DNA from: an uncultured Oscillospiraceae bacterium
GTDB taxonomy: Bacteria > Bacillota > Clostridia > Oscillospirales > Oscillospiraceae
DNA: 64,000 nucleotides
Assembly (NCBI GenBank): GCA_947599925.1
Contig: CANQFT010000003.1
Location: forward strand, 62,001 to 126,000
Direction of reading: 5' to 3'
In this document: positions 20,736-29,460 of the stretch, in pieces
How positions within the stretch are numbered: position 1 is the first letter of the stretch
How the letters are laid out: every line of letters starts with the position of its first letter
Translations under genes and position numbers: made by a program
Notes under the pieces: generated by a model
The model's database searches: none
Seen by the model: only the letters and a program-made list of their open reading frames with translations
Told to the model about the DNA's origin: nothing

Positions 20736-22108
20736 CAGGGCTCCTCGTGGATCACGTCCAGCTCCTCCGGGTCGATGAAGGAGGTGAACTGGGGCCGCCA
20801 GCCCAGGCGGAGGATGCCCGTCTCCCCGTGGCGGTTTTTGGCCACGATACACTCGGCCATGTCGGGCTCGGCCTCCGCGTTGGAGTCGTCCTCGTTGTAG
20901 TAATCCTCCCTGTGGATGAACAGCACGATGTCCGCGTCCTGCTCGATGGCGCCGGAGTCCCGCAGGTCGCTGAGCCGCGGGCGGCGGACGGTGGTCTTGT
21001 CCTTCTCGTTGGCGCGGGAGAGCTGGGACAGGCACAAAATGGGCACCTCCAACTCCTTTGCCATGATCTTCAGCGCCCGCGAAATATCGCTGACGGCCTG
21101 TTGGCGGCTCTCTCCGCCGTAGGTCTGCTTGCCGCCGGCGGAGGTCATCAACTGCAGATAGTCCACCACCACAAGGCCCAGGTCCTTCACCCTGCGGCAC
21201 TTGGCGTTCATGTCGGCCACGGTGAGGGTGGGGTCGTCGTCGATGAGCATATTCGTGTGGCTGAGGACGTTGGCCGCGGCGGCCACCTTCACCCAGTCCT
21301 CGTCGCTGAGGCGCCCGGTGGCCAGCACCCGGTTCTCCACCAGGGCCTCTCTGGACAAAAGCCGCATCCCCAGCTGCTCCTTGGACATCTCCAGGGAGAA
21401 CACCGCCACGCTCTTGCCGGAGAACTTGCCCGCGTGGAGGGCCATATTCAGCGCGATGGAGGTCTTGCCCATGCCCGGCCGTCCGGCCAGGATGATGAGG
21501 TCGGACTTGTTGAGGCCGGTGAGGGCCCGGTCCAGCACCTTCAGACCCGTGGGGATGCCGGGGATCTGCTCGCCGGAGGCGGCCAGATCGCCCAGCCGTT
21601 CCAGCAGACTGGGCACGATGCCCGCCAGGGGCTCCAGGCTGGTGGCGCTGCGGCCTTGGCGCAGGGCGTAGATCCTCTGCTCGGCCATCTCCAGCACGTT
21701 TTCGCCGGTCTCCTTGCCCTCCCGCACCAGCTCCGTCACCTCGCCGCAGGTCTGCCCCAACCGGCGCAGGAGGGACTTGTCCTTGACGATCTCCACATAG
21801 AGCTCCACATTGGCCGCCGTGGGCGTGACCTCCATGAGCTGCTTGAGGTAGGCCGCCGAGGTCTGCTCGTCATAGGCGCCGTTTTGCCGCAGTTTTTCCA
21901 GCAGAGTCACCAGGTCGATCTTCTGGGAGTAGTTGAACATGGAGTAGATGCTCTCATAGAGTTCCCGGTTCTGCCGCATATAGAAGTCCTCCGGGCGCAG
22001 CTTCTCGATGACCAGGGGAATGCACGCCTCGTCAATGAGCATGGCGCCCAGCACGGACTGCTCCGCCTCCAAGGAGTGGGGCAGCTGGTGGGACAAGATC
22101 TCGTCCAT
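20735..22108 (-). CDS. dnaB: Replicative DNA helicase DnaB
   Basis: 457 residues from the ATG at 22108, with GGGAGGTG upstream. The N-terminal primase-binding domain begins PHSLEAEQSVLGAMLID. The RecA-like motor has Walker A GRPGMGKTSIALNMA and Walker B-like LGLVVVDYLQLM. The C-terminal part ends in the usual LSQLSRANEKD and GAIEQDADIVLFIHRED. It unwinds DNA as a hexamer at the fork. (The Bacillus homologue is called DnaC.) It is in an operon after rplI; its likely loader is the DnaI-like protein at 27486-28478. Confidence 0.97.
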   Translation of the reverse strand: MDEILSHQLPHSLEAEQSVLGAMLIDEACIPLVIEKLRPEDFYMRQNRELYESIYSMFNYSQKIDLVTLLEKLRQNGAYDEQTSAAYLKQLMEVTPTAANVELYVEIVKDKSLLRRLGQTCGEVTELVREGKETGENVLEMAEQRIYALRQGRSATSLEPLAGIVPSLLERLGDLAASGEQIPGIPTGLKVLDRALTGLNKSDLIILAGRPGMGKTSIALNMALHAGKFSGKSVAVFSLEMSKEQLGMRLLSREALVENRVLATGRLSDEDWVKVAAAANVLSHTNMLIDDDPTLTVADMNAKCRRVKDLGLVVVDYLQLMTSAGGKQTYGGESRQQAVSDISRALKIMAKELEVPILCLSQLSRANEKDKTTVRRPRLSDLRDSGAIEQDADIVLFIHREDYYNEDDSNAEAEPDMAECIVAKNRHGETGILRLGWRPQFTSFIDPEELDVIHEEP

Positions 22109-22192
22109 GAAAAAACACCTCCCTTGGAAGCGGGCCCCGGCCCGCGGCGGCGCTGTCTGCTTGGCCTCTTACTTGACCGCTGATTTGGCCTC

Positions 22193-22642
22193 TTATTTGG
22201 CCTCGGTGACGGTAACGTGGATGACGCCGTTGATCTCATAGCCCAGCTTGCACTTGAGGGTATAGGCCCCAAAGGTCTTGATGGGCTCGTCCTGGACGAT
22301 CTTGGCCTTGGGGATGTCCATGCCGTGCTGGACCTTCAGCGCCTCGGAGACCTCCTTGCTGGTCACCGAGCCAAACAGCCGTCCGCCGTCGCCGCCCTTG
22401 GCCTGGATGATGACCTGGGTGGACTCCAGCGCGGCGGCCAGCCGCTCGGCCTCCGCCTTCTCCGCGGCCTCGCGGGCCTTGCGGGCCCTGTCCTGGACCT
22501 TCATGGTGTTCAGGTTTTCCGCCGTGGCGGGCACGGCCAGCTTCCTGGGCAGGAGAAAGTTCCGGGCGTAGCCGTCGCTGGCCTCGATCAGCTGGCCCTT
22601 CTTGCCCTGGCCCTTCACATCTTGCTGGAGGATCACTTTCAT
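22193..22642 (-). CDS. rplI: 50S ribosomal protein L9
   Basis: 149 residues from the ATG at 22642. MKVILQQDVKGQGKKGQLIEASDG and the following YARNFLLPRKLA are the L9 N-terminal signature. The long connecting helix (about 40-75) leads to the C-terminal rRNA-binding domain. It lies between gdpP and dnaB, the usual Firmicute order. Confidence 0.97.
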   Translation of the reverse strand: MKVILQQDVKGQGKKGQLIEASDGYARNFLLPRKLAVPATAENLNTMKVQDRARKAREAAEKAEAERLAAALESTQVIIQAKGGDGGRLFGSVTSKEVSEALKVQHGMDIPKAKIVQDEPIKTFGAYTLKCKLGYEINGVIHVTVTEAK

Positions 22643-22676
22643 GGGGTTCCCATCCTTTCTGTCAAAACACTGGGGA

Positions 22677-24674
22677 TCACTGTTCCTCAAAATACTTGTC
22701 AATGGCGGCCTTCAGCTCCGCCAAGACCTGACCCACGCTCTTGCCGGGGATCTGCGCCCCGGCCGCCGCCGCGTTGCCGCCGCCGCCCAAGCTCTCCAGG
22801 ATCACCTGCACATTGGTCTTGCCCATGCTCCGGCCGGAGACCATCGTCACCCCGTCCACGCCGGGAAAGACCACAAAGGAGCTCTCGATGCCGGAGATGT
22901 TCAACAGTTCGTCGGCACACTGGGCCGCCGTGACCCGGCTGATGGGCTCGTTCGCCGCCACCAGCGCCAGGGCGTCCCGGTAGAGCCGGGCGGAACGGAT
23001 CAGATCCAGCTTGGCGATGGTGCCGGCCAGGTCGGTCTGGAAGAGCTTTTTCACCTCGGCAGTGTCCGCGCCGGCCCGCCGGAGGAAGGCCGCCGCCTCA
23101 AAGGTCCGGCCGCCGGTACGCATGGTGAAGTTCTTCGTGTCCAGCATGATACCCGCCAGCAGGGCCTCCGCCTCGACCCGGAAGAGGTCCGCCGAATCCA
23201 GCAGATATTGCAGCAACTCCACCACCAGCTCACAGGCGGAGGAGGCGTAGGGCTCGTGGAAGTTGAGGGCCGCCCCCTCGATATACTCCGCCGCCCGCCT
23301 GTGGTGGTCGATCACGGCCACCTTGGTACACCGCTCCAGCAGTTGGGGCTCCAACACCTGGTCGGGCCGGTTGGTGTCCACCACCACCAGCAGCGTGGCC
23401 GGCCCCGCCATGTCCGCGGCCTGGCCCCTGGAGATAAACCGCTCCCGGTAGTGCTCCTGGGCCTGGAGCCGCTGGGTCATGGCCCTGCCCGGATAGGCGC
23501 CCGGCTCGTCCACGATCCACGCCTCCACCCCCAGCTTCCGGCAGGCGGCGCACACCCCCGCGCAGGCGCCGATGGCGTCCATGTCAGGGGACTTGTGGCC
23601 CATGACCAGGATCTGCTGGGAGTCGGCGATGAGGCCCTTGAGGGCGTTGGCCATCACCCGGCTCTTCACCTTGGTCCGCTTCTCCGTCTCCTTGGCGTGG
23701 CCGCCGTAGAAGTCAAAGGTGTCCCGGCTCCGCACCACCGCCTGGTCGCCGCCCCTGGACAGGGCGGTCTCCACCGACAGGGAGGCGAAGCGGTAGAGCT
23801 CCTGGAACCCCGCCGCCTCGCGGCCCACGCCGATGGAGAGGGTCACAGGGCTGCCGTCGGCGCTCTTGATCTGGCGCACATCCTCCAAAATGGAGAACTT
23901 GGCGTCCACAAAGTCCTGGAGATACCGCTCCTCAAAGATGAAGAGGTAACGGTCCCGGTCAATGCTGGAAAAGAGGCCGCCGCTGGGCTCCACCCAGGCC
24001 GCCAGCCGCTGGTTGATCTCGCTCAGAATGGCGCTGCGGGCCGAATCGGACACCGTTTTCAGCACCTCTTCGTAGTTGTCGATGACCAGCAGGGCCACCA
24101 CCGGACGGCTGGCCCGGTACTCGTCCCGCGCCGCGGCCAGGTCGGTGATGTCCACCCAGTAGGTGGTGGCCAAAAAGCCGCTGGAGCGGGAGCGCTCGTC
24201 GGTGCGGACCAGGTGCCCGAAGATCTGGAAGCGCCGCTTGCCCAGGGCCACCTCCTGGGGACACAGGCTCTTGCCCTCCATGAGCCACTTGGTGGAAAAC
24301 CCCTCCACCAAGCTGTCCAGCCGGGTGTCAAACAGGTGCTCCCGCTCGCCCGCGGCGTGGAGAAAGCGGTCGTTGCTCCAGATGATCTCCCCGGACTCCG
24401 GCCGGAAGATGACCATGGGCAGCGGGGAGTTCACCATGGCGTCCTTGGCGGCCACGTCCATGTCCCCGTTGAGGGCGCTCATAAACTTGACGATGGCCTT
24501 CTTCCGCCGTTTGTGGTCGGCCCGGAAGGCCAGATAGCACATCACCGCCACCAGCGCCTCCACCAGCCCCAGGGCGTACTCCCCCAACAGCATCGTGACC
24601 ACCGCGAACAGCGCCAGCAGTACAAAGGACAGCTGGGACCCAGGGCCCAGCGCCCAGTTCTTGTTGGTTTTCAC
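22677..24674 (-). CDS. gdpP: Cyclic-di-AMP phosphodiesterase GdpP
   Basis: 665 residues. Two N-terminal membrane helices (about 13-50) precede a PAS-like domain (about 80-165), a degenerate GGDEF domain (about 170-310) and a DHH/DHHA1 domain. The catalytic DHH part shows MGHKSPDMDAIGA, VVDTNRPDQV, IDHHRR and a C-terminal GGGGNAAAAGAQ. It hydrolyses the second messenger c-di-AMP, which controls potassium and wall homeostasis. It is the first gene of the six-gene operon and has a strong extended -10 promoter. Confidence 0.95.
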   Translation of the reverse strand: MKTNKNWALGPGSQLSFVLLALFAVVTMLLGEYALGLVEALVAVMCYLAFRADHKRRKKAIVKFMSALNGDMDVAAKDAMVNSPLPMVIFRPESGEIIWSNDRFLHAAGEREHLFDTRLDSLVEGFSTKWLMEGKSLCPQEVALGKRRFQIFGHLVRTDERSRSSGFLATTYWVDITDLAAARDEYRASRPVVALLVIDNYEEVLKTVSDSARSAILSEINQRLAAWVEPSGGLFSSIDRDRYLFIFEERYLQDFVDAKFSILEDVRQIKSADGSPVTLSIGVGREAAGFQELYRFASLSVETALSRGGDQAVVRSRDTFDFYGGHAKETEKRTKVKSRVMANALKGLIADSQQILVMGHKSPDMDAIGACAGVCAACRKLGVEAWIVDEPGAYPGRAMTQRLQAQEHYRERFISRGQAADMAGPATLLVVVDTNRPDQVLEPQLLERCTKVAVIDHHRRAAEYIEGAALNFHEPYASSACELVVELLQYLLDSADLFRVEAEALLAGIMLDTKNFTMRTGGRTFEAAAFLRRAGADTAEVKKLFQTDLAGTIAKLDLIRSARLYRDALALVAANEPISRVTAAQCADELLNISGIESSFVVFPGVDGVTMVSGRSMGKTNVQVILESLGGGGNAAAAGAQIPGKSVGQVLAELKAAIDKYFEEQ

Positions 24675-24733
24675 AGGCCGGCACCTCCTCCGGGAAGTCG
24701 CGCGCCAAGGCGTAATGTGGGATGTATTCCAGT

Positions 24734-24762
24734 ATTATAGCAAATCTTGGACAAAGAAACAA
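24734..24762 (-). promoter_or_regulatory. Sigma-A promoter of the gdpP-ftsH operon
   Basis: TTGTTT, a 17-base spacer ending TGC (extended -10), then TATAAT on the minus strand, 60 bases before gdpP. Confidence 0.75.
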
Positions 24763-24859
24763 GCAAAAGATAAAAGTCCGTTTTATGGGACTTCTATCCT
24801 GGTAAGATGGTCCCGTAAGCAAGAGAGCGCGGCGCGCCGAAAGGAAGGAGGTCATTTTC

Positions 24860-24979
24860 ATGTATCGCTACTACGAGATCCGCTATGTGGGCGGCCATGT
24901 GGAGGTCTACCTGGCCGGGGAGTTCCAGTTCTCCGCCGACAGCGAGTCCGAAGCCCTGGCCGAGCTGGGCGCGGCGTAA
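24860..24979 (+). CDS. 39-residue small protein, unknown function
   Basis: A short frame MYRYYEIRYVGGHVEVY... ends ALAELGAA. It has an excellent ribosome-binding site (AAGGAGG, 8-9 bases before ATG) and is followed at once by a strong terminator, so it looks like a true one-gene unit. The composition (alternating strands in the first half, an acidic helix in the second) suggests a small folded domain, not a membrane peptide. It is divergent from gdpP and convergent with the radical SAM gene. I do not recognise a family. Confidence 0.6.
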   Translation: MYRYYEIRYVGGHVEVYLAGEFQFSADSESEALAELGAA

Positions 24980-25007
24980 AAAAAGCGGGTCACGGACCCG
25001 CTTTTTT
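24979..25007. terminator. Bidirectional terminator
   Basis: A 13-bp stem AAAAAAGCGGGTC with a 3-base loop, between the small-protein gene and the convergent radical SAM gene; T-runs on both strands. Confidence 0.92.
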
Positions 25008-25010
25008 CTT

Positions 25011-25625
25011 TTAGTCCGGGATGTAGGCCCGGACCCGGAGGGTGGCCCCAAGGCTCTGGGCCAGGGCGCGGCACCGCTCCAGCTCCTCCGGGCTCTTGTC
25101 CTTGTCCACCACCGTCATCACCACCTTGGGGACGTACCGGGCCGCCCGTCTGGTAAAGTCCAGCATGGCCTCCCACGCCGCCTCCCCGTCCCTGGGCTGG
25201 GTGACGGCGCGGTACTCCTCCGCCGTGGAGCCGTTGAGGGAGACGGACACCGTATCCACCCGCCCGGCCAGCTCCGGGGCAATGTCTCGGCCCAGGATCA
25301 GGTCGGCGTGGCCGTTGGTGTTGATCCGCACCGGGGGCAGCCCGCCCTGGGCCTTGAGCCGGTCGATGACGCGGGCGATGTCGTCCCAGCGGAAGATGGG
25401 CTCTCCAAAGCCGCAGAAAACCACTTCCCGGTAGACCGCCAGGTCCCTGGTGGCGAAGTCCGCCAGGGCCTCGTCCACGGTGGGCTCGTGCTCCAGCCAC
25501 AGATCGTCGGCGTAGATGCTGCCCTTGTGCCCGTTGTGCCGCAGGCAAAAGACGCAGGCGCAGTCACATCGGTTGGTCAGATTCACATACAGCGCGCCCT
25601 CGTACTCATAGGTGATGGTCATCAT
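25011..25625 (-). CDS. TatD-linked radical SAM protein
   Basis: 204 residues from the ATG at 25625 (or the next ATG at 25622), with AGGAG about 13 bases upstream. The [4Fe-4S]/SAM motif is C-x3-C-x2-C within CDCACVFC; FCGFGEPIFRW and RINTNGHADLI are SAM-domain segments. The short length and position just after tatD match the family described as 'TatD family-associated radical SAM protein'. Its substrate is unknown; related short radical SAM enzymes include activases and tRNA or peptide modifiers. It begins 7 bases after the tatD stop, so they form an operon. Confidence 0.88.
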   Translation of the reverse strand: MMTITYEYEGALYVNLTNRCDCACVFCLRHNGHKGSIYADDLWLEHEPTVDEALADFATRDLAVYREVVFCGFGEPIFRWDDIARVIDRLKAQGGLPPVRINTNGHADLILGRDIAPELAGRVDTVSVSLNGSTAEEYRAVTQPRDGEAAWEAMLDFTRRAARYVPKVVMTVVDKDKSPEELERCRALAQSLGATLRVRAYIPD

Positions 25626-25632
25626 AAATTGC

Positions 25633-26403
25633 TCACTCCTTGATGTTGAAAAACCGCAGCGCGTTCTCATAGGTGGCCTGGGCCACGGTCTCCGCGTCCA
25701 GGCCCTTGACCTTGGCGATCTTCTCGGCCACCAGATGGACGTAGCCCGAATCGTTGCGGCGGCCCCGGTAGGGCTCCGGGGTCAGATAGGGGGCGTCGGT
25801 CTCGATCATCAGCCGCTCCAGCGGGGCCCACTCCAACACCCGGATGGCCCTGCGGGCGTTTTTGTAGGTGATAACTCCGGTGAAGGACAGATACCAGCCC
25901 AGCCCCACCAAAGTCCTGGCGTCCTCCACCGAGCCGGAATAGCAGTGGAACACCCCTCTGGCCCCAGGGTGGGCCCGGACCGTCTCCAGCGCGTCGGCGT
26001 GGGCGTCCCTGTCGTGGACCACGCAGGGCAGCCCCAACTCCTCCGAGAGCGTCAGCTGCTGGTCAAAGCACCGCCTCTGCAGTTCCCTGGGCGGGGCGTC
26101 CGGCCAGTGGTAGTCCAGCCCGATCTCGCCGATGGCCACCACCTTGGGCTCCTCCGCCAGCGCCCGCACCGCCGCCAGCTGTCCCTCGTCCCAATCGCCG
26201 CAGTTCTCCGGGTGGACGCCCACAGCGGCGTAGACATGGCCGTGCCGCCGGGCCAGCTCCACGGCGGCCCGGCTGCTGGCCAGATCGTCGCCGGGGCACA
26301 CCGTCAAAGTCACGCCCCGCTCCGGCAGACCGGCCACCAGGCTCTCCCTGTCCCCGTCAAAGGCGGAGGCCACATAGTGGGCGTGGGTATCAAACACTCG
26401 CAC
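25633..26403 (-). CDS. tatD: TatD-family metal-dependent DNase
   Basis: 256 residues. The GTG at 26403 is chosen because GAGG lies 8 bases before it and the protein then begins VRVFDTHAHY, as usual for the family. The metal-binding HxH (7 and 9), EIGLDYHW, the FHCYSG segment and ETDAPYLTP are all present. TatD enzymes are cytoplasmic 3'-5' exonucleases acting on DNA and RNA. It is first in a two-gene operon with the radical SAM gene. Confidence 0.94.
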   Translation of the reverse strand: MRVFDTHAHYVASAFDGDRESLVAGLPERGVTLTVCPGDDLASSRAAVELARRHGHVYAAVGVHPENCGDWDEGQLAAVRALAEEPKVVAIGEIGLDYHWPDAPPRELQRRCFDQQLTLSEELGLPCVVHDRDAHADALETVRAHPGARGVFHCYSGSVEDARTLVGLGWYLSFTGVITYKNARRAIRVLEWAPLERLMIETDAPYLTPEPYRGRRNDSGYVHLVAEKIAKVKGLDAETVAQATYENALRFFNIKE

Positions 26404-26431
26404 AGCCCTCACCTCTTTTCCAGTGCCCCTT

Positions 26432-26460
26432 ATGATAGCACATCTGCCAGGGATTTGCAA
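26432..26460 (-). promoter_or_regulatory. Sigma-A promoter of the tatD operon
   Basis: TTGCAA, a 17-base spacer, then TATCAT on the minus strand, 29 bases before the start codon. Confidence 0.75.
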
Positions 26461-26471
26461 GAAATCCACTC

Positions 26472-26500
26472 TTTACGGATGGAGGATCTTTGTGTATAAT
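26472..26500 (+). promoter_or_regulatory. Sigma-A promoter of the dnaD-dnaI operon
   Basis: TTTACG, a 17-base spacer with TGTG before the -10 (extended), then TATAAT, 41 bases before the start codon. Confidence 0.75.
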
Positions 26501-26540
26501 GGGAGAATACGTTGAGACCTGTTGAAAGGAGGGGGGACCC

Positions 26541-27473
26541 ATGCCCGCGGTGACTTTGCCCGGCGGTGTGATCTCTCTGTCGGCGGAAAACGCCGACAAG
26601 CTGCTGGCCTCGGGCAACGCCGACGCCGCCATGCTCTACCTGGCCCTCCTCCGCCACGGCGGGGAGTTGGCGCCCTGCCGCCAGGCCCTGGGCTGGAGCC
26701 AGGGCCGTCTGGACAGCGCCTACGACGCCCTGCGGCAAGACGCTCTGGTGGGCCCCGCCCCCACCCAGGGGCCCCTGCGGGACAGCGCGCCGCCGGAATA
26801 TGTGACCCAGGACGTGGTGGCCGCGCTGGAGCGGGACGGGGACTTCGCCTCGCTCCAGCGGCAGGTGGAGCGGGAGCTGGGCAGCATCCTCTCCCCGGCG
26901 GACCTGAAGACCCTCTACACCGTCTACGACTACCTGGCCCTGCCGCCGGAGGTGATCCTGCTCCTCACGTCCTGGTGCGTGGAGGAGACCGAGCGCAAGT
27001 ACGGCCAGGGCCGGCGGCCCAGGATGTCGGTGCTGAAGAAGGAGGCCTTCCGCTGGCGGGACCGCGGCCTGGACACCCTTCCCGCCGCCGAGGAATTTCT
27101 CCGGGGCCAGAAGGGGCTCGCCCTGCGGGAGCGGACCCTGCTGCCCCTGCTGGGCATCCGGGACCGGGCGCCCTTGGACAAGGAGCGGGAGTACATCGCC
27201 GCGTGGGTGGACCTGGGCTTTGACGACGAGACCATCGCCCTGGCCCGCCAAAAGACCCTCTTGAAAAAGCAGAGCATGAGCTGGCCCTACATGAACTCCA
27301 TCCTGAAAAACTGGCACGCCAAGGGCCTGCACACCGTGGCGGAGGTAGAGGCGGGGGACCGCCCCGCCAAAGCGCCCAAGGCCTCCGCCCCGTCCCAGGG
27401 GGACCAGCAGAGCCGGCGCATGGCCCGCAACATCGCCGCCCTGCGGCGGACGGCGAAAAAAGACAGTCCATAA
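26541..27473 (+). CDS. DnaD-domain replication initiation protein
   Basis: 310 residues from the ATG at 26541 behind AAAGGAGGGGGG. The N-terminal part (1-100) is a winged-helix-like domain. Two DnaB/DnaD-type helical domains follow (about 105-180 and 195-270); the second ends with the family YxxxILxxW motif, seen as YMNSILKNWHAKG. In Bacillus DnaD and DnaB recruit the helicase loader to the origin. It is directly upstream of a DnaI-like loader, which fits that job. The tail (275-310) is basic and likely disordered. Confidence 0.88.
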   Translation: MPAVTLPGGVISLSAENADKLLASGNADAAMLYLALLRHGGELAPCRQALGWSQGRLDSAYDALRQDALVGPAPTQGPLRDSAPPEYVTQDVVAALERDGDFASLQRQVERELGSILSPADLKTLYTVYDYLALPPEVILLLTSWCVEETERKYGQGRRPRMSVLKKEAFRWRDRGLDTLPAAEEFLRGQKGLALRERTLLPLLGIRDRAPLDKEREYIAAWVDLGFDDETIALARQKTLLKKQSMSWPYMNSILKNWHAKGLHTVAEVEAGDRPAKAPKASAPSQGDQQSRRMARNIAALRRTAKKDSP

Positions 27474-27485
27474 GGAGGATGCGCC

Positions 27486-28478
27486 GTGTCTTACGACCCC
27501 AAACATGTAAAAGAGGCCATGGGCCGCCTGGCCCTCCGGCGGGCGGAGCGCAAGGCGCGGCTGGCCTCCTTTGAGGCCCAGTGCCGCCAGCGTCTGCCCC
27601 AGCTTGCCGCCCTGGACAGTGCCATCGGCCAGAGCGTCACAAAGGCCATCGCCGCCGCCCTCCAGCGGGGCGTGGACCCCACCGCGGCGGTGGAGGCGGC
27701 CCGGCGGGAGAACCTGGCGCTCCAGGCCCAGCGCCGGGAGCTTTTGGAGCGGGCGGGCATCGACCCCGCCCAGCTGGAGGACACGCCCCTCTGCCCCATC
27801 TGCGGCGACACCGGCTACCACAACGGCAAGCTGTGCCAATGCGTGGGGGCCCTGTGCGCGGAGGAGAACCTGGCCCAGCTCTCCCGCCAACTGGACCAGA
27901 GCTACACCTTTGACGCCTTCTCCCTGTCCTGGTACAGCCCGGACTACGACGCCGCGCTGGACGGCTCGCCCAGGGACCTGATGGCCGACGTGCTGGCCGT
28001 CTGCAGGGACTACGCCCAGGACTTTCCCCGCCACCCCCACAAGAACCTCTACCTCTACGGCGGCACGGGCCTTGGCAAGACCCTGCTCTCCGGCTGTGTG
28101 GCCCGGGCCGTGGCCCAGCGGGGGTATTGGACGGTCTACGCCACCGCCGGGGCCCTCTTCCGGGCCTACGAGGATGTAAAATTTGGCCGGGACCCCTCCG
28201 GCGGCGCCCAGGAGGACCTGCGCCGCTTCGAGGGCTGCGACCTTTTGGTGCTGGACGACCTGGGCAGCGAGCTGACCACGCCCTTTGTCCAGTCCGCCCT
28301 CTACCAACTGCTCAACCAGCGGATGCTGGAAAACCGCCGCATGGTGATCTCCAGCAACCTGGACATGGACGCCGTCCGCCAGCGCTACACGCCCCAGGTG
28401 GCCTCCCGTCTGGAGGGGGAGTTCCAGGAACTCCCCTTCGTGGGCCGGGACATCCGCATCCAGCGCAAGGAGGGCTAA
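27486..28478 (+). CDS. DnaI/DnaC-like helicase loader ATPase
   Basis: 330 residues from the GTG at 27486, 12 bases after dnaD, with AAGGAGG upstream. The N-terminal helical part has a zinc-binding CPICGDTGYHNGKLCQC (about 100-118). The AAA+ part has Walker A GGTGLGKT (about 193-200) and Walker B LLVLDDLG, and ends with RLEGEFQELPFVGRDIR. It loads the replicative helicase (encoded at 20735-22108) onto DNA. Family and context agree. Its stop overlaps the convergent orphan gene by 4 bases. Confidence 0.92.
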   Translation: MSYDPKHVKEAMGRLALRRAERKARLASFEAQCRQRLPQLAALDSAIGQSVTKAIAAALQRGVDPTAAVEAARRENLALQAQRRELLERAGIDPAQLEDTPLCPICGDTGYHNGKLCQCVGALCAEENLAQLSRQLDQSYTFDAFSLSWYSPDYDAALDGSPRDLMADVLAVCRDYAQDFPRHPHKNLYLYGGTGLGKTLLSGCVARAVAQRGYWTVYATAGALFRAYEDVKFGRDPSGGAQEDLRRFEGCDLLVLDDLGSELTTPFVQSALYQLLNQRMLENRRMVISSNLDMDAVRQRYTPQVASRLEGEFQELPFVGRDIRIQRKEG

Positions 28479-28936
28479 CCCAGCCCCCGCCCCAGGGCCA
28501 GCAGCGCCCCGCACAAACACAAAAACTCCTCCGGCGTCTGCGTCGCCCGGTCAAAGGGCAGCACCCACTCCTGCCGCTCCACCGTGGCGCCCGCCAGCGT
28601 GACCAGCTCCCTCTGCAAGCAGACCGACACACTGCCGCCGTCCAGACTGGAGAGGGTCAGGGTGTTCTGCCGCCCCAGCCCGTAGCTCACCGCCGAGGCG
28701 GCCTGGACCTTGCGGGCCAGGGCGACGTTGTCCCCAGGCAGCAGGGCCAGCCGGGGCCGGACCACGCCCGCCCCCGCCAGGGCCGTGGCGTCGGGGGCGA
28801 TGATGAGCCCGGCGCAGAGGCCCCTGGCAAAATCCGCCGGGTGCGTGCCCCACAAAAATTGGAACTCCGCGCCCAGCGCGGCCTCCAGCCGCCGGACCAG
28901 GGCCTCTCCCCCGCTCCAAACTCCCACCGTCTCCAT
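28475..28936 (-). CDS. Hypothetical protein
   Basis: 153 residues from the ATG at 28936, with AGGTGGGG upstream. It is soluble, Leu/Ala-rich, with an alternating strand-helix pattern and no membrane segment or known motif. A stretch LLPGDNVALARKVQAASAVSYGLG and the ending PEEFLCLCGALLALGRG are its most distinct parts; I recognise no family. It is a single minus-strand gene between the convergent dnaI and the divergent asp23 gene. Codon use agrees with the neighbours, which supports it as real. Confidence 0.65.
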   Translation of the reverse strand: METVGVWSGGEALVRRLEAALGAEFQFLWGTHPADFARGLCAGLIIAPDATALAGAGVVRPRLALLPGDNVALARKVQAASAVSYGLGRQNTLTLSSLDGGSVSVCLQRELVTLAGATVERQEWVLPFDRATQTPEEFLCLCGALLALGRGLG

Positions 28937-29009
28937 GTCCGGACCCCACCTTTCTCTCCGGCTAGTTTGCGGCGTTTTTGAAAAAATACAAGGCCCCGCG
29001 CTTTTTTTC

Positions 29010-29038
29010 TTGTATTTTCCGGCGATATGGACTACAAT
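29010..29038 (+). promoter_or_regulatory. Sigma-A promoter of the asp23-fakA operon, inside an inverted repeat
   Basis: TTGTAT, a 17-base spacer, then TACAAT, 62 bases before asp23. The -35 is part of the right arm of a 10-bp inverted repeat (AAAATACAAG at 28983-28992, CTTGTATTTT at 29009-29018), a possible operator. Confidence 0.65.
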
Positions 29039-29099
29039 AGTAAAATAGACACCAGATCCTGCCGTGGGCCCGGCCCGCGAAGAAAGGGAGGTTCCAGTT

Positions 29100-29447
29100 A
29101 TGAAGCTGATCACCGACAAGGGCGAGATCCGCATCTCCAACGACGTCTTTTCCAAACTCACCGGCGCGGCGGCCACCAACTGCTTTGGGGTAAAGGGCAT
29201 GGCGGTGCGCTCCAAGACCGACGGCCTGGTCCACCTGCTGCGCCGGGAGTCCATGTCCAAGGGCGTGCGCGTTGTCACCAACGACGACGGCTCGGTCTCC
29301 ATCCAGCTCCACATCATCGTGGACGCCGGGGTGAACCTGATGGCCGTGTCCCGCTCCATTATGAACGAGGTGCGCTACAATGTCTCCCGCCTCACCGGTG
29401 TAGAGGTCAAGAACGTAGATGTCTGCATTGACTCCATGACCAACTGA
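29100..29447 (+). CDS. Asp23/Gls24 family envelope stress protein
   Basis: 115 residues from the ATG at 29100, with AGGGAGG upstream. GEIRISNDVFSKLTGAAATNCFGVKGM is the Asp23 N-terminal pattern and NVDVCIDSM closes it. The family (Bacillus YloU) forms soluble or membrane-linked assemblies related to envelope stress and lipid metabolism. It is 13 bases before fakA, the same order as yloU-yloV in Bacillus, which supports a role near fatty-acid activation. Confidence 0.9.
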   Translation: MKLITDKGEIRISNDVFSKLTGAAATNCFGVKGMAVRSKTDGLVHLLRRESMSKGVRVVTNDDGSVSIQLHIIVDAGVNLMAVSRSIMNEVRYNVSRLTGVEVKNVDVCIDSMTN

Positions 29448-29460
29448 GGAGGTCCACACC

